This document shows positions 1 through 8,741 of a stretch of 64,000 nucleotides of DNA, piece by piece; position 1 is the first letter of the stretch, and each line of letters begins with the position of its first letter. The stretch is from Litorilituus sediminis (GTDB lineage: Bacteria > Pseudomonadota > Gammaproteobacteria > Enterobacterales > Alteromonadaceae). The DNA lies in the NCBI RefSeq assembly GCF_004295665.1, contig NZ_CP034759.1, positions 3,286,001 through 3,350,000 of the forward strand, in the 5' to 3' direction. The notes below the pieces were generated by a model. That model saw only the letters and a list, made by a program, of their open reading frames with translations, did not search any database and was not told where the DNA came from. Position numbers and translations under genes: made by a program.

Positions 1-259
1 CCGGTACTTTGCATAAACTATCTTTAATGGAAAAGTAAATTTTCACATCTTGCAAAATAGCCGCACCAAGTGCGTAAATAAAATCCCAATTGGAGGTGTG
101 TGGCGCGGCAATGGTTACTCCTGCACCTTCAGGTGTTGGTTGGCAAATTTTCCAGCCAGCCAGTTTGAACCAGATAGAGAAAATAAACTTTAAAAAATAT
201 TTGGTAAAGACACCGTCAAAGATGGTTTTTTCATGAATAGTGAGCGCTTTTTTAGCCAT
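1..259 (-). CDS. PlsC-like acyltransferase, N-terminal part (cut by window edge)
   Basis: The minus strand reads open from an ATG at 259 to the window edge, giving 86 residues of the N-terminus. It starts MAKKALTIHEK, has a hydrophobic stretch around residues 20-35, and then HTSNWD, which matches the HxxxxD catalytic motif of the PlsC/LPLAT acyltransferase family. Family members transfer an acyl group onto lysophosphatidate or a related acceptor at the inner membrane. The spacing of the motif near residue 54 fits 1-acylglycerol-3-phosphate acyltransferase-like proteins. The C-terminal part lies outside the window, so the exact acceptor cannot be judged. Confidence 0.7.
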   Translation of the reverse strand, partial: MAKKALTIHEKTIFDGVFTKYFLKFIFSIWFKLAGWKICQPTPEGAGVTIAAPHTSNWDFIYALGAAILQDVKIYFSIKDSLCKVP

Positions 260-753
260 GATAAATCTGAAAAGTTACAACCTAGATAAGACAAATTGTA
301 GCATGAAGACTAGTAAAAACCTTGTTTTGACGCAGTAAAATGACTTGATTGATAATTGTCGTAGTTTGCTTGTCATCGTTCTTGTTTGAAAACCTTATTG
401 CTTTGATAAGCCTTCATGAATTTAGCTAGTATTAACCGTTACTTAGTGGTTTACTTTCTTCTGTTAGCTAGATACTGGTGTTTGAATATTACTTTTGCTA
501 ATTTCTTTAAAATTAACTTTGGCGGTTTGTATAGCTATTAACTGGTTGTTAAATAGGCAAAATGCTTTGATTAGATAAGTCTGTGAACAAGCTTTATTTG
601 CGCGAAAACAAACAACCTTACAGCCGCGTTATGCTAGGATGACATTCATACAAAAAATCTTTTTTATATGAGTTTCTTGTAATTTTATACAATTTGTCTT
701 TCAATGCTTTGATATATTTACTGTTAGTAACATCACTTGCATACGTTGTTTAT
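260..753. other. intergenic region between divergent genes
   Basis: About 490 bases separate the acyltransferase start from the preferred FHA start and must hold both divergent promoters. It is very AT-rich. No convincing gene, RNA or repeat was seen. The last 60 bases are open in frame with the FHA gene from a TTG at 694 and would add a hydrophobic leader, see that entry. Confidence 0.4.
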
Positions 754-1767
754 ATGGCTGCTATTTTAGATTTAAGCGAAACCTCGACCATTTTAAAGTA
801 TTTAAATGCCTATCACTGTATTGGTCGGTCAGCGACTAATGCAGATACTGTGATTAGTGCCCCAGAAGTCTCAAGGGTACATGCCGTTATTGAATGGTTT
901 CAACAGCAATGGTTTATTCGCGATGTTAGTCATAATGGCACTTGGGTAAATAATGAAAAGTTGCTAAAAGACACCTTCCGCAAGCTAGAGCTCGGCGATA
1001 TAGTTACCTTTGCCTCAGGTGAAACTTATGGCATGAAGGTAGCTGATTTAGCACCACCGCAAAATATGTTATTAGCACTTGATGAGCGCGCTCAGCAAAC
1101 AAGCCAAGCACCTATTATATTAACGGATTACAACTTATTGCCCAATGAAGACAAGCCAGAAATAGTGCTGTTTTATGCTCAATGTAAAGGGCAGTGGTAT
1201 AAAGAGTTTATAGACGATGCTAACGGTCATGCCTATCCAGTGAATGATTTAGACACGCTACGTTTTAGCGAACAAAATTGGCAAATTAATCTCAATAGCC
1301 AAAGCGAACAGACGCTGCAATTATCAAAACCTAAGTTGTTAGCTAGCCAAATTAAGTATCGCTTTAACCTCAGTTTAGATGAAGAAAACACTGAGCTGCA
1401 TATCACCACCTTAGATGAACAGCACTCCTTGTCGAACAATGCTCATCATTATTTAACCTTAAACCTTGCGAGGTATCGCGATAGTGATGCTAGAAAGGGC
1501 TTAGCTGAATGCGATCAAGGCTGGGTATTACCAGAAATTTTAGCGCAGGAGCTAGGCTATGATATCTCTTTGTTTAACACCCATGTGTGCCGAGCGAAAA
1601 AGCAATTTAGGCAGATACTTGGCGGTGCCTGCGATGGTGATGAATTGATTGAGCGTCAAGGGCGAAGAATTCGTTTTGCTGGCAGCTTTTTTAGGATTTA
1701 CAAAGGTAATGAACTTATTGTTAATCGAGGCCAAGGTAAAGCGTCGCTAACGGTACTGCATGGTTAA
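754..1767 (+). CDS. FHA-domain protein paired with Ser/Thr kinase
   Basis: The N-terminal 80 residues form a forkhead-associated domain, a phosphothreonine-binding module: IGRS, then SRVHA, then NGTWVNN, the usual three conserved blocks. The remaining 230 residues are less clear. The last 90 (from RKGLAECDQGW to the end) look like a small alpha/beta DNA-binding-type domain, but this is tentative. The frame is open from a TTG at 694, which would add a 20-residue hydrophobic leader; the ATG at 754 is preferred because FHA proteins commonly begin a few residues before the first strand. Neither start has a clear ribosome binding site. The stop overlaps the start of the downstream kinase by 8 bases, so the two are translationally coupled and the FHA protein is a likely partner or substrate of that kinase. 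Confidence 0.8.
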   Translation: MAAILDLSETSTILKYLNAYHCIGRSATNADTVISAPEVSRVHAVIEWFQQQWFIRDVSHNGTWVNNEKLLKDTFRKLELGDIVTFASGETYGMKVADLAPPQNMLLALDERAQQTSQAPIILTDYNLLPNEDKPEIVLFYAQCKGQWYKEFIDDANGHAYPVNDLDTLRFSEQNWQINLNSQSEQTLQLSKPKLLASQIKYRFNLSLDEENTELHITTLDEQHSLSNNAHHYLTLNLARYRDSDARKGLAECDQGWVLPEILAQELGYDISLFNTHVCRAKKQFRQILGGACDGDELIERQGRRIRFAGSFFRIYKGNELIVNRGQGKASLTVLHG

Positions 1768-4330
1768 TATGCAAGGGCAGTACAGTAAAATTCGCCTATT
1801 GGGCGAGGGTGGTATGGGTAAGGTTTACCTTGCCCAAGATAACAAACTAGAACGACAAGTTGCCATTAAAGAGCTTACCGCTTTATCTGGCGAGCAATCG
1901 CTTGAGCATGCTTTAGCTGAGGCGCGTATTTTAGCGCGATTAAGTCACGCTAATATTATTCAAATTTACAATGTCTATGAACAAAATAACCAAGCTGCTT
2001 TGGTTATGGAATATTTTCATAGCCAATCGCTAAGCCAGTATCAAAAAGAAAACCAGTTATCTATGGTTGAAAAGCTTGAGCTATTACGGCAATTAACATC
2101 TGGTCTGAAAGCAGCACATCAACATGGCATTATTCATTGTGATCTTAAGCCAAGTAATATTTTAATTAATAAGCAAGGGCAGCTAAAAATAGCTGACTTT
2201 GGTATTGCGCGTTTGGCAGGTCAGGAGCAAGGTATTGAGTCTGACAGTAGCGCTGGTTATGGCTGTTTGTTTTATATGTCGCCAGAGCATATTGCAAGAC
2301 AAGCACTCGATTATAGAACAGACATCTTCTCATTGGGGATTATTGCTTATCAATTACTCGTTGGCAGTCATCCTTTTGGTCAAGGCTCAGCAAACCAAGT
2401 GGCAGAGCGTATTTGTCAGCAAGTGCCGGAACATGCAAAAAACTTGCTCTGTGATGCGCCTGCTGCATTAACCGATTTATTAATGGCAATGCTGGTTAAG
2501 CCTGTTGCAAAGCGCACGTTAACAGCAGCGGAGATAGAAAATAGATTAGGCCATATATTAATGCAGTGGCAGCAAAACCTAGACAGTGAGCAAGCGACTT
2601 TACCTTTGCCCGAGCCAATAACGAAAAAGCAGCATGGCTTTAGCGCGATTAAGTTATTCTCGGGTGCTTGTTTACTGTGTTTGTTGGTGTTGTTTGCCTT
2701 TTACTTTGTCAGCCAAGATGAGAGCGACAACAAGCATGTGGCTATTTTAAAGCCTAGGCTGATAGAAAACTCTGCTATGCCTGCAGCGCAACAAGCTTTG
2801 GTGTTATCAACAGTTGAAGATGCCATGCGCCAAGCGGTTATCAATACTAAAAACATGTATTTGATCTCGCAGCGAGAAGTCATGGCAACAACCGCTTTGC
2901 TCGGTGACAATTTAGCTAAGCTTAAACAAGCACTAGGGGCATCAGACCTTATTACCACCTCGTTAGAGTGTGATACTAATCGTTGTAACGTTCGTTTTGC
3001 TCGGTTAACTAGCAGACCAAATAATGCTGAACACTTATCGGTTAGTGCCGAGAATCATTGGTTTTTACTTATTGAGAAATTTAGCGTTATGTACAGTGCC
3101 AGCCAAGGGCAATTTGCTGCTTTGTTTGCCAAAGAGTTAGCAGTAAATAAAGCGGGTTTACTACAAAAGCCAATAAAAGAATCAGACTATCAGCGTTATA
3201 TTAATCTTTACCACGAGATAAAAGAGCAAAGACAATATAATGAACACAGCTTATCTAAACTTGCTGAGCTTTTAACAAGGTCGCCCTATTTGTATGCCGC
3301 TTATGCCTTATATCGAGATACCGCATTAGACTTATACCTAGATTCACGAGACAAAAAATATCTACAGCAACTTGATAGCTTGCTACAAAATGCACCACCT
3401 GAATATCGCTACAGCGTCTATGAAGCGATTGATAGGTTTTGGTTGGCGTCAGATCTAGGGCAAATGGACGTCGCTCAGCAGCAAATTACCGAGGCAAAGC
3501 ATCGCGGTGCAGATGCTTTGCTAATACTAGAGCAGCAAGCTTATATGCATTTTAGCAGCGGACATTATGACAAAGCAGCACAAGCCTACACCGATGCTTA
3601 CAAGCTTAGACCTAGTTTAAGTTTGCTCTACAACAGCGCTTTTAGTTATTGGCGTATGGGGGCGTTGAGTGAGGCGGAAAAGACCATTGAAAGCCTGTTA
3701 AAGCAATACCCTAATAACATTAAAGGTAAAAGGTTACAGGCTAATATTTGGCTGTTGCAAGGTCAGCTGGCATCAGCAATAGCGGCTTATCAGGCTATTG
3801 TTAACATTAATCCTCAAAGCAGTGATTTAACTAACTTGGCTTTGGCGTACGCATTAAATAAGCAATATAAAAAATCATTAGAGTTTGCGCAAAAAGCATT
3901 AGCAAAAGCTCCTAAGCATCCTTTTAACTTGTTGAATTTGGCTGATATTGAAATGATGATGGGCGATAAGCAATTGGCTAAATCTCATTATCAACAAGTT
4001 GTAAGCTTGTTAGTTGGTAAAAATGAGGTGAAATATCTCACCAATTTAGCGCAGGCGTACGCGCAATTAGGGCAAGCTGACTTAGCTATAGCAACGATAA
4101 ATAAAGCGCAGGAATTGACTTCTGATAACGGGGAGGTGTCTTACGCTTCCGCCTTGGTTTATAGCTTGTTAAATGAAAAATCTTCGGCTATCCATCATGT
4201 TAAAGTGGCATTAAAAAATAATGTCGGAGCTGTTTGGTATAACCTTCCTTGGTTTGACGCATTATGCCGTGAAGCTCAATTTAAAAAATTGATGGATAGC
4301 CACGCTAATACTGGGCGATGTAACAATTAG
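1760..4330 (+). CDS. Ser/Thr protein kinase with TM segment and TPR repeats
   Basis: Residues 8-280 are a Hanks-type kinase domain. The glycine loop is GEGGMGKV (15-22), the ATP lysine is K37 in VAIKE, the catalytic loop is HCDLKPSN with D128, and the magnesium motif is DFG (146-148), followed by YMSPEH. HCD instead of HRD makes it a non-RD kinase, which usually means activity does not depend on activation-loop phosphorylation. A single membrane helix follows at about 300-320, so the kinase faces the cytoplasm. The rest (about 530 residues) is predicted periplasmic and ends in several TPR units (from about residue 590). It overlaps the FHA gene by 8 bases. Phosphorylation of the FHA partner in response to envelope signals is inference. 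Confidence 0.9.
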   Translation: MVNMQGQYSKIRLLGEGGMGKVYLAQDNKLERQVAIKELTALSGEQSLEHALAEARILARLSHANIIQIYNVYEQNNQAALVMEYFHSQSLSQYQKENQLSMVEKLELLRQLTSGLKAAHQHGIIHCDLKPSNILINKQGQLKIADFGIARLAGQEQGIESDSSAGYGCLFYMSPEHIARQALDYRTDIFSLGIIAYQLLVGSHPFGQGSANQVAERICQQVPEHAKNLLCDAPAALTDLLMAMLVKPVAKRTLTAAEIENRLGHILMQWQQNLDSEQATLPLPEPITKKQHGFSAIKLFSGACLLCLLVLFAFYFVSQDESDNKHVAILKPRLIENSAMPAAQQALVLSTVEDAMRQAVINTKNMYLISQREVMATTALLGDNLAKLKQALGASDLITTSLECDTNRCNVRFARLTSRPNNAEHLSVSAENHWFLLIEKFSVMYSASQGQFAALFAKELAVNKAGLLQKPIKESDYQRYINLYHEIKEQRQYNEHSLSKLAELLTRSPYLYAAYALYRDTALDLYLDSRDKKYLQQLDSLLQNAPPEYRYSVYEAIDRFWLASDLGQMDVAQQQITEAKHRGADALLILEQQAYMHFSSGHYDKAAQAYTDAYKLRPSLSLLYNSAFSYWRMGALSEAEKTIESLLKQYPNNIKGKRLQANIWLLQGQLASAIAAYQAIVNINPQSSDLTNLALAYALNKQYKKSLEFAQKALAKAPKHPFNLLNLADIEMMMGDKQLAKSHYQQVVSLLVGKNEVKYLTNLAQAYAQLGQADLAIATINKAQELTSDNGEVSYASALVYSLLNEKSSAIHHVKVALKNNVGAVWYNLPWFDALCREAQFKKLMDSHANTGRCNN

Positions 4331-4680
4331 GTTCTAATCACACCACCGTCGCTAATGGTGCCATTCTCACCAACTTCCCCTTGCTTTTGTTTAGCTTCGG
4401 CTTGCTTTATGGTCACTAAATGCTCAAACGCGGTTGGGTCTTGCGCTTTTAAATCCAATAAACGTTGTAATTGCTCAGGTTTAGACTCCGACAAAGTTAA
4501 TAATTGCGCGAGTAGCTTAGCATCGGTTAGCGCTAGGTTGTTTAGTTGCTCTACCAAAGCTGGCTTAGTTTCAGCTAGGCTGATTAACATGCTAGTAGAT
4601 GATTCAGCATGCGCTTGTGGCAGAGAAATACTTGCGGTAAATGCCAACGCGATAGAAAGTACTTTTAAGGTATTTTTCAT
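4327..4680 (-). CDS. small exported protein, unknown function
   Basis: This is a 117-residue protein with a signal peptide (MKNTLKVLSIALAFTASI, cleavage after AHA). The mature part is helical and Leu/Gln/Lys-rich with repeated LAxxKPxxxxxL-like phrases (ETKPALVEQL, ESKPEQLQRL), suggesting short helical repeats, and a Gly/Asp-rich tail. It converges on the kinase gene and overlaps its stop codon by 4 bases. No family was recognised. It is probably a real gene because it has a clean signal peptide and repeat structure. Confidence 0.6.
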   Translation of the reverse strand: MKNTLKVLSIALAFTASISLPQAHAESSTSMLISLAETKPALVEQLNNLALTDAKLLAQLLTLSESKPEQLQRLLDLKAQDPTAFEHLVTIKQAEAKQKQGEVGENGTISDGGVIRT

Positions 4681-5071
4681 AGTGGTTCCTATTCAGTAAA
4701 GGCGAAATTCAGGATGAATTCACGCGAGAATCGAACAGAAACTTAATAAGCTCAGTCTGCTTGAACCATGACAACGCATTACAAGTACTGGCTTGTGAAT
4801 GTGCTTTGTTTGCTTGGTGTGTTTTTATCTTGAAAAGTATTTGTTTAACAAAGTACTAGCTAAATGAGTAAATATTAAACAGCTTTAAAGTAATGATGTA
4901 ATAAGGGATGTGCTGTCATGACGTGTCATCTTTAACTCCCTAGATTCTCAGCCTAAGTTTTCTTGATAACAGCAATGTCAACATGCTTGTAATGCCGTGT
5001 AATGGTGTTTTGTTTGCAAATACGTATAGTTTTGTTTTACGACAGATCGCTCAAATGGTTTTACAAACCTA
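4681..5071. other. non-coding, AT-rich
   Basis: About 390 bases between the exported protein and the first gene of the accessory pocket. I see no gene, repeat or strong hairpin. It marks the left edge of a block of poorly conserved genes. Confidence 0.4.
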
Positions 5072-5380
5072 ATGACAAAAGCAGTAGTAACAGGTTGGAA
5101 GATTAAACCAGGTAAGTCTGATAGAGCCTGCAGTAGTGGTACATGGAAAGACCACTGGCTCGTCTTTTCAGGTGTTACTTGGCCGCCTTATTGTTCCGTA
5201 TATGGTTGTCTGCAAGTACCTACCTTAGGTGCAATTATTGACAATCCGGCTGTTGCAGGTGAACACATTGCCCCTTTGTGTCATGCCTGCAACAGCCAAG
5301 TTGTTAGGTTTAAGTTAAATTATCAAGTAACACTGGTTAGCGTTGACCAAGCCCAAACTTGTGAGGTTTTAATAACCTAA
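5072..5380 (+). CDS. small treble-clef-like zinc-binding protein
   Basis: A 102-residue protein without signal peptide. It carries CSVYGC at about 50-55 and CHAC at about 72-75, followed by NSQ, with HIAPL just before. The CxxxxC...CxxC spacing plus the HI-PLC-xCN context resembles treble-clef zinc fingers of the HNH-nuclease superfold, but I see no full HNH catalytic triad. I therefore call it zinc-binding, not nuclease. It has an early WKDHW segment and a Val-rich C-terminus. The family occurs typically as small stand-alone proteins; the function is unknown. The ribosome binding site is weak. Confidence 0.5.
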   Translation: MTKAVVTGWKIKPGKSDRACSSGTWKDHWLVFSGVTWPPYCSVYGCLQVPTLGAIIDNPAVAGEHIAPLCHACNSQVVRFKLNYQVTLVSVDQAQTCEVLIT

Positions 5381-5479
5381 AGATCCATCAATATTAATAA
5401 GTTGTTTTCCATGCAGTTAGGAAATTTATTATGCAAACGAGCTCATATTCGTGTTTTTCAATCGTTACAAGGCATGTAC

Positions 5480-5788
5480 ATGTCATTGATTAACAAGTTA
5501 CTAGAACGTCCAGAGTCGATTAAAGAGATTAACGACAAATACGATTACGAAGACGTGTATTTTGCCAAAAACGGCGATGCTGCTGTGGTTTCTTGCGGCC
5601 AAAATGGCAGCTATAACGAATTAAGTTACATCTACACCACACACCTTTTACCTAAAGTTGAAGCCGGCATTATCAGCAAACAAGCGGCGATTGATGCCTT
5701 AGATGCTGCCTGTGCCACCATTGAAGTACCACGCAAACGAGAAGAATTTTATCGGTATTTGAGTGAAGAGTTGGATGTGGATATTTGA
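5480..5788 (+). CDS. hypothetical cytosolic protein
   Basis: A 102-residue acidic protein (MSLINKLLERPESIKEIND start). The frame is open further upstream, but the ATG at 5480 has AAGG seven bases before it and is preferred. No known motif. The C-terminal segment EVPRKREEFYRYLSEEL is repeated as an orphan fragment 0.8 kb downstream (6567-6632), so this gene once had a second copy on the other side of the next gene. Its role may be tied to that neighbour, but this is inference. Confidence 0.5.
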   Translation: MSLINKLLERPESIKEINDKYDYEDVYFAKNGDAAVVSCGQNGSYNELSYIYTTHLLPKVEAGIISKQAAIDALDAACATIEVPRKREEFYRYLSEELDVDI

Positions 5789-5854
5789 CGGTAGCTACTG
5801 TGTAAAAACCAATCTAAGTCATCAAATAGAAATTGTAATTAAGTGGATTTAAAA

Positions 5855-6568
5855 ATGAAGTTGGATAACCGAAAGTTATATGAGTTTTTAAAAAGTAACA
5901 ATATAACGAGCCTTTACCATGCTAATACAGTTGCCACGTCAATGACTTTTATTGAAGAAGGTGGCTTACTTTCACGCGAGTATATTGAAAGGCAAGGCTT
6001 GTATCAAACACCTCAGCAATCAGATGATATAGACAAAAAGTTTGCTGTTTTTGACGATATATTTCTGGATACCACTGACTTACATCAACACTTCTGTCGC
6101 CAGAATCATTACGGCCCTGTTCTTTTTCAATTTAGTTCGGAATTACTGTTAAATAATGGTTTTGAAATCTGGGTAACAAAAGATAATCCTATATATTGGT
6201 CAGCAAACAGCCAAGCTTCAGATAATTATTTCGACAGTGTCAGAGAGCTTTCTGATGAATGGAATAAACACGATAGACAAAAAATGATGGTAACCATAAG
6301 AAAACCCAGCAAGCCCATTCTGTTTGATTATCTTGAAAGCATAACTTTGGATAATCCAAAGGTTAAGCTTAATAATGAGCTTGACCTGCATATTGAATCA
6401 AAAAAAGCATTGATAGACGTATTAAGAGGCAATTCGAACATGGCTAATATGCTCAAATTGAGAAACTGTGAGCTATGTTTCTGTGTTGGCAATTACTCAG
6501 ATCAATTATCGCAAACAGAATTAGTTCAAAAGTTTTTACCCGATACTCATGAAGCGTTTGAAAGGTGA
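5855..6568 (+). CDS. hypothetical protein, possible ADP-ribosyltransferase fold
   Basis: About 237 residues, no signal peptide. The N-terminal part reads LYHANT ... FIEEGGLLSREYIE ... FDDIFLDT, which has the shape of ADP-ribosyltransferase-fold proteins of the DarT/PARP-like kind: a YH near the first strand, a helix ending in GGLLSR, then a strand. I cannot identify the catalytic glutamate with confidence, so this is a structural guess. The C-terminal half has CELCFC near residue 205. A GTG four codons upstream (5843) is also possible. Its stop codon is directly fused to a fragment duplicated from the preceding gene. Accessory, possibly toxin- or defence-like; low confidence on function. Confidence 0.5.
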   Translation: MKLDNRKLYEFLKSNNITSLYHANTVATSMTFIEEGGLLSREYIERQGLYQTPQQSDDIDKKFAVFDDIFLDTTDLHQHFCRQNHYGPVLFQFSSELLLNNGFEIWVTKDNPIYWSANSQASDNYFDSVRELSDEWNKHDRQKMMVTIRKPSKPILFDYLESITLDNPKVKLNNELDLHIESKKALIDVLRGNSNMANMLKLRNCELCFCVGNYSDQLSQTELVQKFLPDTHEAFER

Positions 6569-6632
6569 AGTGTTACGCAAGCGTGAAGACTTTTATCAGT
6601 ATTTGAGTGAAGAGTTGGAAGCAGGTATATAG
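6567..6632 (+). pseudogene. 3-prime remnant of a second copy of the 5480-5788 gene
   Basis: Translation in frame from 6567 gives EVLRKREDFYQYLSEEL and a stop at 6630. This matches the last 21 residues of the 5480-5788 protein, and the DNA is clearly alike across 60 bases. There is no start. It begins exactly at the stop codon of the intervening gene, so the 5-prime part was replaced by, or deleted on arrival of, the 5855-6568 gene. Confidence 0.75.
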
Positions 6633-6937
6633 GAATGAATTTAATAGTTAGTAAGATGAAGTATTGAATTTATATAATTTAATAATTATACACTGGTACT
6701 GTTAAAGAGAGCTATTTGACTGTTCTGATATTGAAACTTTAAGGGAGTTCAAGTCTAGTCAATAAAATGTTGACACCCTCAGCAAAAAGGCGCAATAATT
6801 GCCGTCGGTGTTTCATGGATGCCAGCCCACCCCGAAGGCAAATCTCTCAGAGAACCAAAATTCCGAATTTAACGTTTTTTTCTACCATTGAGTATGGTGA
6901 GGGGTGCACATAAATCGATGGAAGTGAGGAGAACGAT
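6633..6937. other. non-coding spacer with purine-rich leader
   Basis: About 305 bases with no gene. The end carries a good ribosome binding site, GAGGAG, for the following gene. A small hairpin CCAT-TGAGT-ATGG lies near 6882. A stretch around 6833-6855 superficially resembles part of a glycine riboswitch core but lacks its pairing partner. Confidence 0.3.
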
Positions 6938-7594
6938 ATGCCTACAGAACACCAAAATTTAATAGTACATGTTAAGAAAAAAGCAAAGCAATTACAAAAA
7001 AGCTCACCTGAGAAAAAGCATTGTCAATGTTTAGACGAAATTGCTCAAGAAAAAGGGTTTCGTGATTACTTCGATTTGAAGCAAAAAAACAAAGAACAAA
7101 AGCAAGAAATACCCTTAAATCCATATTTTATTGATGCCCATGCAGATATTATTAAGACAGTAATCGCTAATTGTGCTGTTGAAGATGAGCTAGTTCCTGA
7201 ACTTTGGGATTTACTATTTGCTAATATTTCCAGTGACTCTGATATACAGCATATTGAGCAATTAACTCGTTGTAAAATAGATAAAGAAGCAATTAAAAAC
7301 TATGGATATGCTGCTCTAAAGAGTGATTCAGAGCAAGATAAAATATTAGGTAATATCCTAGTATCAATTGGTCATTATTATCGATCTTTAATGGATAATA
7401 GTGCCCATAAAATCGGGGAACACATTAATTTTAAAACATATTTCGGGTATTGGTTATTGAGGTTTGGTCAAGATAAAGAAGTGCTTGAAAAACTTAAGAG
7501 ATCTTACCCGTATGATGGAGAGTCAGGCGGAACGTCTTGGGCACCTGAGTGGTGGTTAATCGACAAAGGTTATGTAAGTAAAGCTTCAGCTTAG
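6938..7594 (+). CDS. hypothetical protein with N-terminal Ala/Gly-Phe helix motif
   Basis: 218 residues, no signal peptide. The N-terminus (residues 8-50) is Lys-rich and reads LDEIAQEKGFRDYFDL, matching a small helical domain (xxLxxIAxxxGFxxWxxL) seen at the N-termini of assorted accessory proteins. The remaining 160 residues are helical with HYYR and a Trp-rich end (SWAPEWWLIDKGY). It has a strong GAGGAG ribosome binding site. I do not recognise a function. Confidence 0.55.
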   Translation: MPTEHQNLIVHVKKKAKQLQKSSPEKKHCQCLDEIAQEKGFRDYFDLKQKNKEQKQEIPLNPYFIDAHADIIKTVIANCAVEDELVPELWDLLFANISSDSDIQHIEQLTRCKIDKEAIKNYGYAALKSDSEQDKILGNILVSIGHYYRSLMDNSAHKIGEHINFKTYFGYWLLRFGQDKEVLEKLKRSYPYDGESGGTSWAPEWWLIDKGYVSKASA

Positions 7595-7753
7595 TAGTTT
7601 ATGGAAGTTGGCTGTCGCTGACGTTAAAAATATGTGCGGCGATAGTTTATATTTTTCATACATAGATTTATAAAGTAACTTGGTGAATTAGCTGTGGTAG
7701 TTTAGACTGTTTCCAACATTCACTTCTAATTTACTCGTAGCTTTCTCAAATAC

Positions 7754-7934
7754 ATCACGTTAAATTAAGCTCTTTTAAAGCAAGGGGTTAGTGTGATTTA
7801 AGTTAAAGGTTTGTGTTTTAACCGCACTAATGGCGATAGCAAGCACAACATTTTAAATCAGCTCAACCTATCTGTTCCTGCGGCGCAGCACCTTGCCTTA
7901 TTGGGTGATAGCGGCTCAGGAAAAACCACATTTT
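7754..7934 (+). pseudogene. truncated duplicate of the 5-prime end of the ABC ATPase gene
   Basis: These 181 bases align without gaps to 8561-8741, which contains the upstream region, start and first 47 codons of the ABC ATPase at 8599. Identity is roughly 85-90 percent by eye. The copy includes the start GTG but has a TAA at the third codon, and it breaks off just after the Walker A lysine codons (GSGKTT). It is a dead fragment. The lipoprotein gene 7982-8452 lies between the two copies, so the fragment looks like the scar of an insertion with partial duplication. Confidence 0.85.
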
Positions 7935-7981
7935 AGTTAATTTCAATTTTATCTACGATTACGAACAAGGAATATTTATTT

Positions 7982-8452
7982 ATGAAATATGGAAATGCAG
8001 TTTTTTTACTTTTGATTTCATTAGTAATTAGTGGCTGTGCTGCTCCACGGATGTTTATTACTCAGCCATATATGCCAACGTCAGCTGATTCTTTTGAGTA
8101 TAAAATTTCACAGAAAGTGAAGGTTAAAGAAAATGCTCTTGCGATCTTTTCTGAACAAATTGGTAAAAGTTTGGCGGAATCAAAGCTAAATGAGAATGTA
8201 GCGAATAAGTTACTTGATATTACTTTCACTAGCTATAACGTAAGACATGGTGCTAAAAGAGCAATGTTAGGTGTGTTTGCTGGCTCTGACTATGTTGTCA
8301 CCCAAGTTGTCATTTACGATAAATCTTCAGGCGAAGCTGTTTCAAAATTTAGAGTAATTTCTGAAAATAACAAGGCTGTTGGTTCAACCAAAGGTTTATT
8401 ACAAGATCATGCAAAGAAAACTATTGCTTATATAAAGACAGGTAGAGCGTGA
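7982..8452 (+). CDS. small lipoprotein, unknown function
   Basis: 156 residues with a type II signal peptide: hydrophobic core then ISGCAAP lipobox, Cys at residue 19. The mature domain is a compact alpha/beta fold with no motif that I recognise with confidence; it is reminiscent of DUF4410-type lipoproteins. It sits alone between a broken copy and the intact copy of the ABC ATPase 5-prime end, which suggests it arrived after the ABC operon. Confidence 0.65.
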   Translation: MKYGNAVFLLLISLVISGCAAPRMFITQPYMPTSADSFEYKISQKVKVKENALAIFSEQIGKSLAESKLNENVANKLLDITFTSYNVRHGAKRAMLGVFAGSDYVVTQVVIYDKSSGEAVSKFRVISENNKAVGSTKGLLQDHAKKTIAYIKTGRA

Positions 8453-8560
8453 TAATGTGAGCGCAAGCTTATAATCATGATGAAACTAAAAAAGTAACCT
8501 TGGTTATAGAGAAATCTTAGGTTGATATTTGGTTTGCACCTACCTAGTAAACCCTAATCA

Positions 8561-8741
8561 ATCACGTTAAACTAAGCTCCTTGAAACAAGGAGTTAACGT
8601 GATTGAAGTTAAGGATTTGTGTTTTAGTCGCACCGATGGCGATAGTAAACACAATATTTTAAATCAGCTCAACCTATCTGTTCCTGCCGCGCAGCACCTT
8701 GCCTTATTGGGGGATAGCGGCTCAGGAAAAACCACTTTTTT
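8561..8741 (+). repeat. direct repeat, intact copy at ABC ATPase start
   Basis: Second member of the 181-base direct repeat with 7754-7934. It covers the leader, ribosome binding site and first codons of the functional ATPase gene. The leader part is also conserved (ATCACGTTAAA), so the duplicated unit included the regulatory region. Confidence 0.85.

Noticed and set aside
5402-5479. N-terminal extension of the 5480-5788 gene
   Set aside because: The ATG at 5480 has a good ribosome binding site and the extension has no supporting feature.
6820-6860. CCGAAGGCAAATCTCTCAG resembling part of a glycine riboswitch
   Set aside because: The upstream strand that should pair (GGAGAG-like) and the rest of the aptamer are missing, and the downstream gene has no link to glycine.
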